A DNA stretch of 8,654 nucleotides from Anaerolineae bacterium (GCA_016927095.1 JAFGNI010000152.1:1-8654); one strand, 5' to 3'. Numbered from the stretch's first letter, positions 1 to 6,601 are shown. The notes: generated by a model not told the origin, from the letters alone. Translations and numbers: made by a program.

Positions 1-12
1 TCTCTATGCTAG

Positions 13-340
13 CACGCTTCAGCGCGCTGGGAAACAGTGGGCGCCCATTTGCACTTATGGTTCGACATTGGCAGCTACGGTCTCATAGCACGCGTCAACG
101 AGACCGACGACACCCCCATGGCGCCCTCCAACCTGACGATCACCGGCGGTGCCCGGGCGCCGATCTACCTGTCCATTACGGGGCCGGGGGCGTGCTCCGC
201 AGAAACACCACTGCAACCAATGGCACGGCAGCGGTCATCAGCGTCACCGAGACCGGCCCCGCCCAGATCACGGCCTTCAACCTCACGGACGGGGAGCGGC
301 TCGCAGCGTTGGCCTATCTGACTTTCTGGCAAGGCCAGGG
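13..340 (+). pseudogene. Unidentified coding remnant, frame-broken
   Basis: Two adjacent open frames both read like real protein. From about 13 to 189 the frame gives a stretch containing WFDIGSYGLIARVNE and SNLTITGGARAPIYLSITGPG. From about 189 onward a different frame gives VLRRNTTATNG, AVISVTETGPAQITAFNL and TDGERLAALAYL. The switch falls in a run of five G at 186-190 and is explained by one missing base there, so this is either a frameshifted pseudogene or a sequencing error. The composition (short beta-strand-like stretches rich in T, V, I and G) would suit an extracellular beta-sandwich domain, but I do not recognise the family. No start codon with a ribosome binding site is visible, and the upstream end may lie outside the window. 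After about 340 no frame looks protein-like until the next gene. Confidence 0.3.
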
Positions 341-553
341 CGACCAGGCAGGCCTAATCCCCGGGTGGCGCCCCCTTCGCCTCACCCCAGCTGAGCTGCC
401 GGTGGATCCCGGCGTGCTGCGCCCTCCGGTCGGCGCGCCACAGCCGCACCAACGCGCTAGATACGGGGAAGGTTCCTCGCCTGACACCGGGTTGCCCCTG
501 CCTTCATCGGCAGTAAGCTTGAGCCAGACCACCACCCAACACGGGAGGGAGAC
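341..553. other. Intergenic leader upstream of ADP-ribosylglycohydrolase gene
   Basis: No convincing coding frame is seen here. It contains a short inverted repeat, CTGCC (498-502) and GGCAG (509-513), separated by six bases, followed 30 bases later by the ribosome binding site at 543-549. A weak promoter-like pair (TTGCCC at 492-497 and TAAGCT about 16 bases on) can be drawn across the same repeat. The match to consensus is poor, so I do not call a promoter. Confidence 0.3.
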
Positions 554-1558
554 ATGGACAAGACAGACACACCGCTCTACGACCACATCCTGGGCTGCCT
601 CTACGGCGGCGAGATCGGTGACGCGATGGGCGCGCCGGCAGAGAACCTGACCTACAAGGAAATCGCTGAAGCCTTTGGCGAGATTACCGACTTCAGCGGC
701 TACGGCACCGACGACTCCGCGATGAAGCACATCCTCTGCGATGCGATCCAGCGTGCCGGTGGGTATCCCACCGCCGACACCTGGGCCGAGGAGTGGCTGG
801 TCCAGGAGGACCTTTTCCTGAAGCGCGGGCTCTTTTGGATTCCTGTGATGAACGGCTTCTGGAAGATCCGCGGTCAAGGCGTCGCCCCCCGGGAGGCGGG
901 TCGCGGCAACATGGCCAGCAGCAGTTCCGCGATGTGCATCTCGCCGATGGGCATCATCAACGCCGGCAACCCGCGACAGGCCGCCCTGGAAACCTATGAC
1001 GTCGCCTCGCCCATCCACCACAACTTCTGCCGGGATGCGGCCTGCAGTATGGCTGCAGCCGTCGCTGCCGCACTTCATCCGCGAGCCACCGTGGCTTCCG
1101 TCCTGGACGCTGCTGTCGCCTACCTACCTCCGCGCAGTGCTGCAACCATGCGAGATGCCATCGCCAACACGCTGGCCTTGGCCCGTGAAACGACCCACTA
1201 CGAGACCTTCCGCCGGCGCTACTATGGAGAGCGCCTGCTCCCTGGCATCGCTGCGCCAGACTCGCGCGAGACTGTGCCCGTCGCGCTCGCCCTCTTCTAC
1301 CTAGCTGAAGGCAAGCCCCAACGCACCATCATCTATGGCGCCAACTTCGGCCGTGACGCCGACACCATCGCCTCGATGGCCGGCGCACTGGCGGGCGCCT
1401 ACCGCGGTGTCGACGCCCTGCCCGCCCATTGGGTCGCAAAGGTACGGGCCGAGAGCCCCCGCGCCCACGAGGACGTGGCAAGGGACTTGGTACAAATCGT
1501 CGCCAAGAGAATCGAAGATCTCCAAGAGCAGGTCACGACCATCGGTCCCTTGCTGTAG
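554..1558 (+). CDS. ADP-ribosylglycohydrolase family protein (DraG/ARH-like)
   Basis: A 334-residue protein of the ADP-ribosylglycohydrolase fold (Pfam ADP_ribosyl_GH). Family members are all-alpha, dinuclear-magnesium enzymes that remove ADP-ribose from proteins or small acceptors, or cleave related N- or O-glycosidic bonds. Seen directly: an N-terminal GEIGDAMGAPAE block (residues 19-30), the first metal-binding triad in GTDDSAM (T52, D53, D54), and the C-terminal NFGRDADTIASM block (264-275), where D268, D270 and T271 match the second metal-binding D-x-D-T signature. Length is normal for the family and no signal peptide is visible, so it is probably cytosolic. The start is fixed by GGGAGGG just upstream of ATG 554. 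Substrate cannot be told from sequence. Many environmental paralogues sit beside glycosidase genes, as here with the convergent GH2, so a sugar-related role is possible (inference). Family call is secure; function is open. Confidence 0.93.
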   Translation: MDKTDTPLYDHILGCLYGGEIGDAMGAPAENLTYKEIAEAFGEITDFSGYGTDDSAMKHILCDAIQRAGGYPTADTWAEEWLVQEDLFLKRGLFWIPVMNGFWKIRGQGVAPREAGRGNMASSSSAMCISPMGIINAGNPRQAALETYDVASPIHHNFCRDAACSMAAAVAAALHPRATVASVLDAAVAYLPPRSAATMRDAIANTLALARETTHYETFRRRYYGERLLPGIAAPDSRETVPVALALFYLAEGKPQRTIIYGANFGRDADTIASMAGALAGAYRGVDALPAHWVAKVRAESPRAHEDVARDLVQIVAKRIEDLQEQVTTIGPLL

Positions 1559-1579
1559 ACAACACGCCACAAAACACAA

Positions 1580-1615
1580 GAGAGCCTTGAGCTCCACCCC
1601 AAGCTCAAAGCTCTC
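1580..1615. terminator. Hairpin between convergent genes, probable bidirectional terminator
   Basis: GAGAGC (1580-1585) pairs with GCTCTC (1610-1615) and TTGAGCT (1587-1593) pairs with AGCTCAA (1602-1608). There is one C/A mismatch between the two helices and an 8-base loop. It lies 22 bases after the ADP-ribosylglycohydrolase stop and about 85 bases after the GH2 stop, between genes pointing at each other. On the minus strand it is followed by a T-rich stretch (TTGTGTTTT); on the plus strand there is no T run. It therefore best fits ending GH2 transcription and may also slow readthrough from the left. Confidence 0.55.
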
Positions 1616-1670
1616 AACAGCCATACTCCCGGGATCTGGGGAACGGAGGGCAAATCCTCACGCCGACAAG

Positions 1671-1715
1671 CCCTTTCCCCTATCCCTTCTCCCTTCTCCC
1701 TTATCCCCTATCCCC
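1671..1715 (-). repeat. Heptad G-run repeat overlapping GH2 stop codon
   Basis: On the plus strand this is a pyrimidine tract with C runs of 3-4 starting at 1671, 1677, 1684, 1691, 1698, 1705 and 1712. From 1677 onward the period is exactly 7 bases (variants of CCCTTCT and CCCCTAT). On the minus strand it is a purine tract with seven G runs separated by 3-4 bases, compatible with a G-quadruplex or triplex-forming element. It covers the last codons and the TAA stop (1701-1703) of the GH2 gene, whose final residues GDRG are encoded by the repeat itself. Confidence 0.6.
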
Positions 1716-3458
1716 TTCCTTCCGAAACACCGCCGCAATCCGCGCCATATCGAACTTCTCGGTCCGGTCGTAGTTGTAGACGCCGTTTTGCTCCTGCTCG
1801 ATGTCGGTGAGCTGCGTGTAACAGTAGCCGCAGATGTGATCGTACATGAGCACCGCGTCCATCAAGCCCTCCAGACGGGCGTAGAACGCCTCCAGACTCG
1901 TCGGATCCTCGCCATAGCCCCAGGAATCCGCGGCGAAGACCAGGTCCTCCCGCGGGATCCACTTGATGCCGCCGACCTCATCCACGATGTAGGGCTGGCC
2001 CTGGTAGGCCACCTCGACGTCGGGCGCGTTGCGCCAGACGCCCTGTTCCGGATCGATCGCCAGCTGGGCCTTCAGCGATTCGGGGTCCTGCGTGTAGTTG
2101 TGCACCGTCCAGAGGTCGGTCTTGACATGCACATAACCGCTGGCATCGTTGACCGGGCGCGTCGGGTCCAGAACGTGCGTGAGGTCGTAGGCATCCGCGT
2201 GGTGCCGGGCGTGCTGCGGGTGTCCGCCGCCACCCCGCGTCTCGTTGAAGGGCGTCCAGGCGATGATCGAAGGGTGGTTGCGATCGCGGGTCACGATCTC
2301 GCGCCACTCCGTCAGAAAGTTGCGCGCGCTCTCCGCCCCGGTCACGTCGATGCCCCAACTCGAGGACTCCCCCCAGGTCAGATAGCCGAGCCGGTCCGCC
2401 CAATAGTGGAAGCGTGGCTCGAAGACCTTCTGGTGGAGCCGGGCGCCGTTGAAGCCCGCCGCCAGCGAGAGCTCGATATCACGCTTGAGCGCTTCGTCGG
2501 ACGGCGCCGTCCAGAGCCCATCAGGATAGAAGCCCTGGTCCAACACCAGGCGCAGGTAGCGGGGCGCGTTGTTCAGGAAGACGCGATTGCCCTCGATATG
2601 CACCTTGCGCAGGCCTGCGTAGCTCCGGACCGTATCCACGACAATGTCGCCGTCCAAGACCTCAAAGACCAGATCATAGAGGAAGGGATCCTCAGGCGAC
2701 CAGGGTCGGACGTCGCTGAGCGGCAGTACATAGGGCAAGCCGCTGCCAGCGACAAGTGTGCGCCGGTCGACGACCTCGCCGTCGCCCAGCACTGTGGCGC
2801 GGAACCGCAGGCCCTGCCTCTCAGCATAGAAGGTCGGTACAACCACAAAGCTGGCATTGTCGAGATCGGGGATGATCTGCACCTGCTTCAGCCCGTACTC
2901 TGGCACGGGCTCCAGCCACACCGTCTGCCAGATGCCCGTCGTGCGCGTGTACATACACCCATACGAGCGTAGGCGGGGGCTCTGTTTGCCCGCGGGCTGC
3001 ACGCGGGAACGCACCTCATCGCGGACGTAGAGCACGAGGTTGTGCGTCTTGCCCGGCGTGACGGCATGGGTGATATCAAAGCTGAAGGCGACGGTGCCTC
3101 CCCAGTGACGCCCCACCGGGACACCGTCGATAAAGGCCTCGCATTCGTAGTCGACGGCACCAAAGTGCAGGATCACGCGTTGCCCGGCCCAGTCAGCCGG
3201 GACCGTGATCTGCCGTTGATACCACATCATCTCGATGAAGTCCGTGTGCGCAACGCCGGAGAGCTTCGACTCCGGGCAGAAAGGCACGGTGATCATGCCG
3301 CCATCGGGCATGTCGGCAAAGCCCTCGCTCTCGGCAAAGCCGTGCTCACGCCCCGACTTGCCGAAGTCGAAGACGTAGCTCCACGGACCATTCAGGTTGA
3401 GCCAAGCGTCGCGCACAAACTGCGGACGCGGGTATTCAGCTCTTAGCATCTGCGTCAT
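1701..3458 (-). CDS. Glycoside hydrolase family 2 protein (beta-glycosidase)
   Basis: A 585-residue GH2 enzyme, a retaining beta-glycosidase of the beta-galactosidase/beta-glucuronidase/beta-mannosidase clan. Domains: an N-terminal jelly-roll sugar-binding domain (about 10-185, with LNGPWSY and the TTGIWQTVWLE strand), an immunoglobulin-like domain (about 190-285), and a TIM barrel (about 290-585). The acid/base is E406 in WTPFNETRGGG, and E494 in PYIVDEVGG is the likely nucleophile. The C-terminal GYCYTQLTDIEQEQNGVYNYDR region (544-565) is typical of the short GH2 group. No signal peptide is present, so it is probably cytoplasmic and acts on imported oligosaccharides. The start ATG is set by AGGAG nine bases upstream (3468-3472); an alternative M4 is less well placed. 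Its own promoter and a palindrome upstream suggest substrate-responsive control. The exact sugar specificity cannot be read from sequence. Confidence 0.95.
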   Translation of the reverse strand: MTQMLRAEYPRPQFVRDAWLNLNGPWSYVFDFGKSGREHGFAESEGFADMPDGGMITVPFCPESKLSGVAHTDFIEMMWYQRQITVPADWAGQRVILHFGAVDYECEAFIDGVPVGRHWGGTVAFSFDITHAVTPGKTHNLVLYVRDEVRSRVQPAGKQSPRLRSYGCMYTRTTGIWQTVWLEPVPEYGLKQVQIIPDLDNASFVVVPTFYAERQGLRFRATVLGDGEVVDRRTLVAGSGLPYVLPLSDVRPWSPEDPFLYDLVFEVLDGDIVVDTVRSYAGLRKVHIEGNRVFLNNAPRYLRLVLDQGFYPDGLWTAPSDEALKRDIELSLAAGFNGARLHQKVFEPRFHYWADRLGYLTWGESSSWGIDVTGAESARNFLTEWREIVTRDRNHPSIIAWTPFNETRGGGGHPQHARHHADAYDLTHVLDPTRPVNDASGYVHVKTDLWTVHNYTQDPESLKAQLAIDPEQGVWRNAPDVEVAYQGQPYIVDEVGGIKWIPREDLVFAADSWGYGEDPTSLEAFYARLEGLMDAVLMYDHICGYCYTQLTDIEQEQNGVYNYDRTEKFDMARIAAVFRKEGDRG

Positions 3459-3494
3459 GCTTCTAGTCTCCTGACATTCGGTTATATAGGTTAC

Positions 3495-3510
3495 TGCTTG
3501 TTGACAAGCA
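3495..3510. promoter_or_regulatory. Palindromic operator candidate on the GH2 promoter
   Basis: TGCTTGT (3495-3501) and ACAAGCA (3504-3510) form a perfect 7-bp inverted repeat around a TG centre. It overlaps the -10 box and the expected start of transcription, the classic place for a repressor. The TTGT...ACAA core resembles operators of GntR-family regulators, which often control sugar genes (family knowledge). No regulator gene is present in this window to pair with it. Confidence 0.5.
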
Positions 3511-3534
3511 TAGTCTGACCATAGGCTGCGTCAA
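3507..3534 (-). promoter_or_regulatory. Sigma70-like promoter of the GH2 gene
   Basis: On the minus strand, TTGACG (3529-3534) is followed after 16 bases by TATGCT (3507-3512). These match the -35 consensus at 5 of 6 positions and the -10 at 4 of 6. Transcription would start near 3500, giving a leader of about 40 bases that carries the AGGAG ribosome binding site. No other pair in the 100 bases upstream fits better. Confidence 0.5.
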
Positions 3535-3541
3535 GGCCAGA

Positions 3542-3733
3542 GCGTACGCATCTCGGTACTTTGCGACGGCTTCGATTGCCCAGGATGCGTTCTGTTGCTG
3601 TCTGCGTAGGCAGACCCGTGATGTCGACGGGCTGAACCCGTGAGGAGGAGCACCGTCGCGTTCTCTGCGTAGGCCGAAGACGACGCTTCGGCCTACGCAG
3701 ATAGACTCGGAAGGCGTCGAGGGGCGTACGCCC
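3542..3733. repeat. Intergenic cluster of inverted repeats (REP-like or structured RNA)
   Basis: This gene-free stretch holds a dense set of exact pairings. GTCTGC/GCAGAC with a GTAG loop spans 3600-3615. ACGGG (3627-3631) can pair either with CCCGT at 3615-3619 or with CCCGT at 3637-3641. GCGACGG (3563-3569) and CCGTCGC (3653-3659) could enclose these. A 16-bp perfect hairpin spans 3664-3701. The 11-mer TCTGCGTAGGC occurs at 3601 and 3664 and is inverted at 3691-3701. GCGTACGC occurs at 3542-3549 and again at 3724-3731, the second inside the 12-bp palindrome GGGCGTACGCCC (3722-3733). Taken together this looks like a dispersed repeat element or a structured transcript. It lies upstream of both flanking promoters, so it is not the leader of either gene. 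Confidence 0.5.
3664..3701. repeat. Perfect 16-bp hairpin
   Basis: TCTGCGTAGGCCGAAG (3664-3679) is exactly complementary to CTTCGGCCTACGCAGA (3686-3701), with the 6-base loop ACGACG. There is no T run on either side, so it is not a simple intrinsic terminator. Its arm shares 11 bases with the smaller hairpin at 3600-3615, which suggests a repeat family. Confidence 0.85.
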
Positions 3734-3763
3734 GGTCGGCCAAGATGAGGGCACCGGCATTTG

Positions 3764-3772
3764 TGCTACAAT
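3764..3772 (+). promoter_or_regulatory. Extended -10 promoter of the toxin-antitoxin pair
   Basis: TGCTACAAT is an extended -10 element (TGn plus TACAAT, 5 of 6 to consensus). The -35 position is poor (GATGAG at 17 bases upstream), which extended -10 promoters tolerate. It lies about 30 bases before the antitoxin ATG and argues against an in-frame ATG at 3771 as the true start. Confidence 0.5.
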
Positions 3773-3800
3773 GGTTTCATCAATAGGGGGGAGGTACGAG

Positions 3801-4049
3801 ATGGATACCGTAAAGGATTATCTGGAATTCCTTGTCGAAGAGACGGAGAAATCGGAAGACGAAGTAATCGCACAAGCGATCAGGTCTGGATTGCGGCAGA
3901 TGTGGCGTGAACAGATCCTGGCCGACTACGTCAATGGGAAACTGACGCGTGAAGCCGCCGTCCAAGCGGTCGGGCTCGACTGGGTTGAGCTTGCCGAACG
4001 TCAGCAAGCAGCGGTACTTGAGGACCTTGAATGGGCGCTGGATCGGTAA
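3801..4049 (+). CDS. Small antitoxin-like protein (UPF0175-like)
   Basis: An 82-residue protein. An in-frame ATG at 3771 overlaps the -10 box and lacks a ribosome binding site; ATG 3801 has GGAGG (3790-3794) six bases upstream and is preferred. The N-terminal half (MDTVKDYLEFL to about residue 39) is helical and could be a ribbon-helix-helix-like DNA-binding part. The segment VNGKLTREAAVQAVGLDWVEL (44-64) resembles the short helix-turn-helix-like region of UPF0175 proteins, which pair with DUF3368-type PIN toxins. The acidic C-terminus (VLEDLEWALD) would suit toxin binding. The stop overlaps the start of the PIN gene by 19 bases, so the two are translationally coupled. The likely role is neutralising the toxin and repressing its own operon. 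The assignment rests on context and weak motif similarity. Confidence 0.65.
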   Translation: MDTVKDYLEFLVEETEKSEDEVIAQAIRSGLRQMWREQILADYVNGKLTREAAVQAVGLDWVELAERQQAAVLEDLEWALDR

Positions 4050-4552
4050 GCACTGCGGTTGCTGACGCCGGGCCACTGATCCGCCTCCATGAGATCGGAG
4101 CGCTGCACCTCCTGGCCTTCATCGATCAACTCCACGTCCCGGACGCCGTCTGGCATGAAGTCCACGCTCTCGGAGCAGGTACAGCACCACCGCTAGAAAC
4201 GTTCGACAACCTTATCCGTCGACGGCTCAACGACGACAGCGTCAAACAGTTCATACATCGTCACAGCCTAGAACATCTGCATCTGGGCGAACAAGAGAGC
4301 CTCTACGTTTGCCAGGAGGAGGCGATAGGTTTGCTCCTCACCGATGATCTCGCCGTGAGAACCGCAGCTATAGAGCTCAACATCCGTCCCGTCGGCTCAC
4401 TGGGTGTCATCGTCAGAGCCTATCGCATCGAAGCCCTCACGTTAGGGGAGGCTAGACAGGCGATTCGAAGTCTACAGGACGTCAGCTCGCTGTTTGTAAC
4501 CAACGCGATTGTCGAGCAAGCAATTCTGTTGCTGGAAGAAGACGCATCCTGA
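4031..4552 (+). CDS. PIN-domain toxin-like ribonuclease (DUF3368 type)
   Basis: A 173-residue PIN-domain protein. PIN enzymes are magnesium-dependent endoribonucleases and many are toxins of type II modules. Seen: VADAGPLIRL at the N-terminus with D12, VWHEV with E43, HLGEQESLYV with E87, and LLLTDDLAVR with D105/D106, which together make a plausible acidic metal site. The GEQE and TDD spacing, the following LGVIVRAYR and LGEARQAI are characteristic of the DUF3368 branch rather than classic VapC. The start ATG at 4031 has GAGG (4020-4023) seven bases upstream and lies within the antitoxin gene, so co-translation is likely. The frame is intact to its TGA, and the protein is full length for the branch. 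Whether it is an active toxin and what RNA it cuts is unknown. Confidence 0.82.
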   Translation: MGAGSVSTAVADAGPLIRLHEIGALHLLAFIDQLHVPDAVWHEVHALGAGTAPPLETFDNLIRRRLNDDSVKQFIHRHSLEHLHLGEQESLYVCQEEAIGLLLTDDLAVRTAAIELNIRPVGSLGVIVRAYRIEALTLGEARQAIRSLQDVSSLFVTNAIVEQAILLLEEDAS

Positions 4553-4575
4553 GTGTCTCGAATGGAGAAACCGTA

Positions 4576-5058
4576 GTGGCCCATACCCCCCTATCCTTGC
4601 ATCCCGACAACCCGCACTACTTCCTCTTCCGGGGGGAACCCACCGTACTGATTATTTCAGGCGAGCACGATGGTGCCGTGATGAACCGTGACTTCGACTA
4701 CGGCCCCTACCTCGACACCCTCGCTGCCTGCGGTTTCAACCAGACCCGGCTCTTCAGCGGCACCTACCGCGAGTTGCCCGGCAGCCACAACATCCGGAAC
4801 AACACGATGGCCCCTCCACCGGCGAGCTACCTATGTCCTTGGCAGTGCGTGGCGCGGGGGCCGGCGGGCGAACCCCTCAAGTGGGACCTCACCCTGGCCC
4901 TGCCGGCAGGCAACTACGACGTGACGTGGACTAACCCGGCGGACGGTCGGGTGTTGAAGGTGGAGCATATCAAGGGACACACCGGAGGCGGACGCGTGCT
5001 GAGGACGCCGATCTTCCTGGAAGATCTGGCTCTCACGGTCGTCCGGATCGCGGGCTGA
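4576..5058 (+). pseudogene. Internally deleted glycosidase-like gene
   Basis: The 160-residue frame joins the two ends of a much longer protein. Residues 1-89 (LHPDNPHYFLFRGEPTVLI, then DYGPYLDTLA, FNQTRLFSGTYRE and NNTMAPPPASYLCPW) match the start of apiosidase/DUF4038-like TIM-barrel glycosidases, which normally exceed 400 residues. Residues from about 96 (GEPLKWDLTLALPAGNYDVTW, ADGRVLKVE, EDLALTVVR) match the C-terminal beta-sandwich, related to the putative collagen-binding domain, that ends such proteins. The catalytic barrel between them is missing, with an in-frame junction near residue 90-95 (about 4843-4860). The start is GTG with GGAG eight bases upstream, so the gene may still be translated, but it cannot be an active glycosidase. 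Homology is by recognition and has not been searched. Confidence 0.75.
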
Positions 5059-5080
5059 GGTCGGTGCGGAGGTAAGCACA

Positions 5081-5719
5081 ATGCATCTGGGCACCGTTCT
5101 ACCCAAGCTCCTGCTGGCGATCGTTGCCGGCGGTCTCATCGGCTTCGAGCGCGAGTACCGAGGCAAGACGGCGGGCTTGCGGACCATCATCTTCATCTGC
5201 TTGGGGGCGACGGTCTTCACGATCCTGTCCCTGGAGATCGGGGGGCCGGCAGATCCCTCGCGGATCGCCGCCGCGATTGTCAGTGGCGTCGGCTTCCTCG
5301 GCGCCGGTGCCATCTTGCGCGGCGAGGGACAGGTCACAGGGCTGACCACCGCGTCAACAATCTGGCTGGCGGCTGCCGTCGGGATGGGCGTCGGCAGTGG
5401 CGCGTATCTCGTCTCCGCATCGGCGGTGACGGTGGCGATGGCGATCCTCTGGGTATTCCCGCTCTTCGAGAACCGGATGGAGCGCCGGCGAGAGGTCCGC
5501 ACCTACGATATCGCCCTCCGCGAAGGCCCACTGGCCCAGTCCGACGTTGAGCAGCTCTTCCGCAATGCCGGACTCGACATCGAGATCAGCGAACACGGCA
5601 AAGAGCATGGCGTGGCGACCTGGACCTTGGAAGCTCGGGGCCACCGGGACGCCCACCAGCAGCTACTCCGTCTGCTCATCGCCGATGAGCAGGTGACCAA
5701 GGTCAGCATTTCGCCGTAG
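5081..5719 (+). CDS. MgtC/SapB family membrane protein
   Basis: A 212-residue protein with the conserved MgtC N-terminal signature: GGLIGFEREYRGKTAGLRT (17-35), ILSLEIGG, then RIAAAIVSGVGFLGAGAIL (61-79) and GLTTASTIWLAAAVGMGVGSG (87-107). Four to five hydrophobic segments occupy residues 5-22, 35-52, 62-79, 88-105 and 109-128, followed by a soluble C-terminal domain (about 138-212) of ACT-like size. MgtC-like proteins are linked to growth at low magnesium and, in pathogens, to inhibition of F-type ATP synthase; environmental members have no settled role. The start ATG has GGAGG eight bases upstream. It begins 22 bases after the glycosidase relic and is the first intact gene of the run. The family is secure and no truncation is seen. 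Confidence 0.95.
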   Translation: MHLGTVLPKLLLAIVAGGLIGFEREYRGKTAGLRTIIFICLGATVFTILSLEIGGPADPSRIAAAIVSGVGFLGAGAILRGEGQVTGLTTASTIWLAAAVGMGVGSGAYLVSASAVTVAMAILWVFPLFENRMERRREVRTYDIALREGPLAQSDVEQLFRNAGLDIEISEHGKEHGVATWTLEARGHRDAHQQLLRLLIADEQVTKVSISP

Positions 5720-5723
5720 GCAT

Positions 5724-5751
5724 CGGGGGCAGATCTCGCATCCCCGTTTTT
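5724..5751 (+). terminator. Possible intrinsic terminator after MgtC gene
   Basis: CGGGG (5724-5728) pairs with CCCCG (5742-5746) across a 13-base loop and is followed directly by TTTTT (5747-5751). It starts five bases after the MgtC stop. The stem is short and the loop long, so the strength is uncertain. Confidence 0.4.
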
Positions 5752-5800
5752 CGGAGGGGGCCCGGATTCGGACAGCGCGGAGACAGGAGGAACCGGAGGC

Positions 5801-6601
5801 GTGCAGCACGACATACTGGATCAGCTCATCTGCCCTACCGATGGGATCGTGCTCTGCTGGCTCGGCAATCTGAGCTGGCTCATCCACTGCAACAACCATC
5901 TGATCGCCTTCGACCTTGATCTGGACCACGATCTGAGGCTGCGGCCTCCATCCATCCCGACCGAAGCCATCGCTCCCTGCCTCGACATGCTGTTCATCAC
6001 CCATGAGCACGGAGACCACTTCAATGCCCGCACGGCTGCAATCTTGGTCAAGGAATCCGATTGCCGCTTTGTTATCCCTGCCAGTTGCCGAGCCAAGGCG
6101 CACGATATCGGCGTGCCTCCGACGCGGCTACAGATCGCTCGTCCCCGTCAGCCGTTCGATCTCCTGGGGATCCGGGTCGAACCTCTGCGCGCACTTCACG
6201 GCGACCGGCATCAAGCTGTCTACCGGCACGCCAATCTCGATGACTGCGGTTACATCTTGACGCTCAACGGTCGGCGCCTCCTGCAGCCCGGCGACTCCGT
6301 GCTTCTACAGGACCATCTGGAGCTCACAGACATCGACGTCCTGTTCGTGTCGCCCACCGATCACAACATGGCAGTCGAGCCTGCTGCGACACTGATCCGC
6401 ACGCTGAGCCCAAGCTACATCTTCCCTCAGCATTTCGGCACGTACCGGCAGACAGCGGAGAACAGCTACTGGACCCACGGCTTTCCCGATGAGCTGAAAG
6501 CGGGGCTGCCCTCACAGATACGGAAGAGGTACCACAAGCTTGAACAAGGCGAGGTCTTCTACATTCCTCCTGATGGGAGCACCCAATGCCCAAAGACCTG
6601 A
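5801..6601 (+). CDS. Metallo-beta-lactamase-fold hydrolase (UlaG-like)
   Basis: A 266-residue protein of the metallo-beta-lactamase superfamily, closest in style to UlaG-like and predicted Zn-dependent hydrolases. Seen: WLGNLSWLI (20-28) and LIAFDLDLDHD (34-44) as the first strands, the metal motif FITHEHGDHF with H68, H70, D72 and H73, ALHGD (H133) as a possible third-site ligand, PGDSVLL (D165) as the bridging aspartate, and FPQHFG (H211) as the last histidine. Start is GTG 5801; AGGAGG at 5785-5790 gives ten bases of spacing, and a second CGGAGG lies too close to be used. The last 16 bases overlap the ATG of the next gene, indicating an operon with the carbamoyltransferase fragment. Substrate is unknown. 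The full catalytic set appears intact. Confidence 0.9.
   Translation: MQHDILDQLICPTDGIVLCWLGNLSWLIHCNNHLIAFDLDLDHDLRLRPPSIPTEAIAPCLDMLFITHEHGDHFNARTAAILVKESDCRFVIPASCRAKAHDIGVPPTRLQIARPRQPFDLLGIRVEPLRALHGDRHQAVYRHANLDDCGYILTLNGRRLLQPGDSVLLQDHLELTDIDVLFVSPTDHNMAVEPAATLIRTLSPSYIFPQHFGTYRQTAENSYWTHGFPDELKAGLPSQIRKRYHKLEQGEVFYIPPDGSTQCPKT

Noticed and set aside
314..1078. 254-codon minus-strand open frame over the ADP-ribosylglycohydrolase gene
   Set aside because: No recognisable domain, and it lies opposite a gene with complete family motifs and a strong ribosome binding site.
1335..2972. 545-codon plus-strand open frame opposite the GH2 gene
   Set aside because: It is the antisense shadow of a high-GC gene: no family motif, a ribosomal-site-free start inside another gene, and a clear GH2 protein on the other strand.
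3491..3760. 89-codon minus-strand open frame in the GH2/toxin-antitoxin gap
   Set aside because: It runs across the inverted-repeat cluster and the GH2 promoter, has very basic low-complexity composition, and lacks a ribosome binding site.
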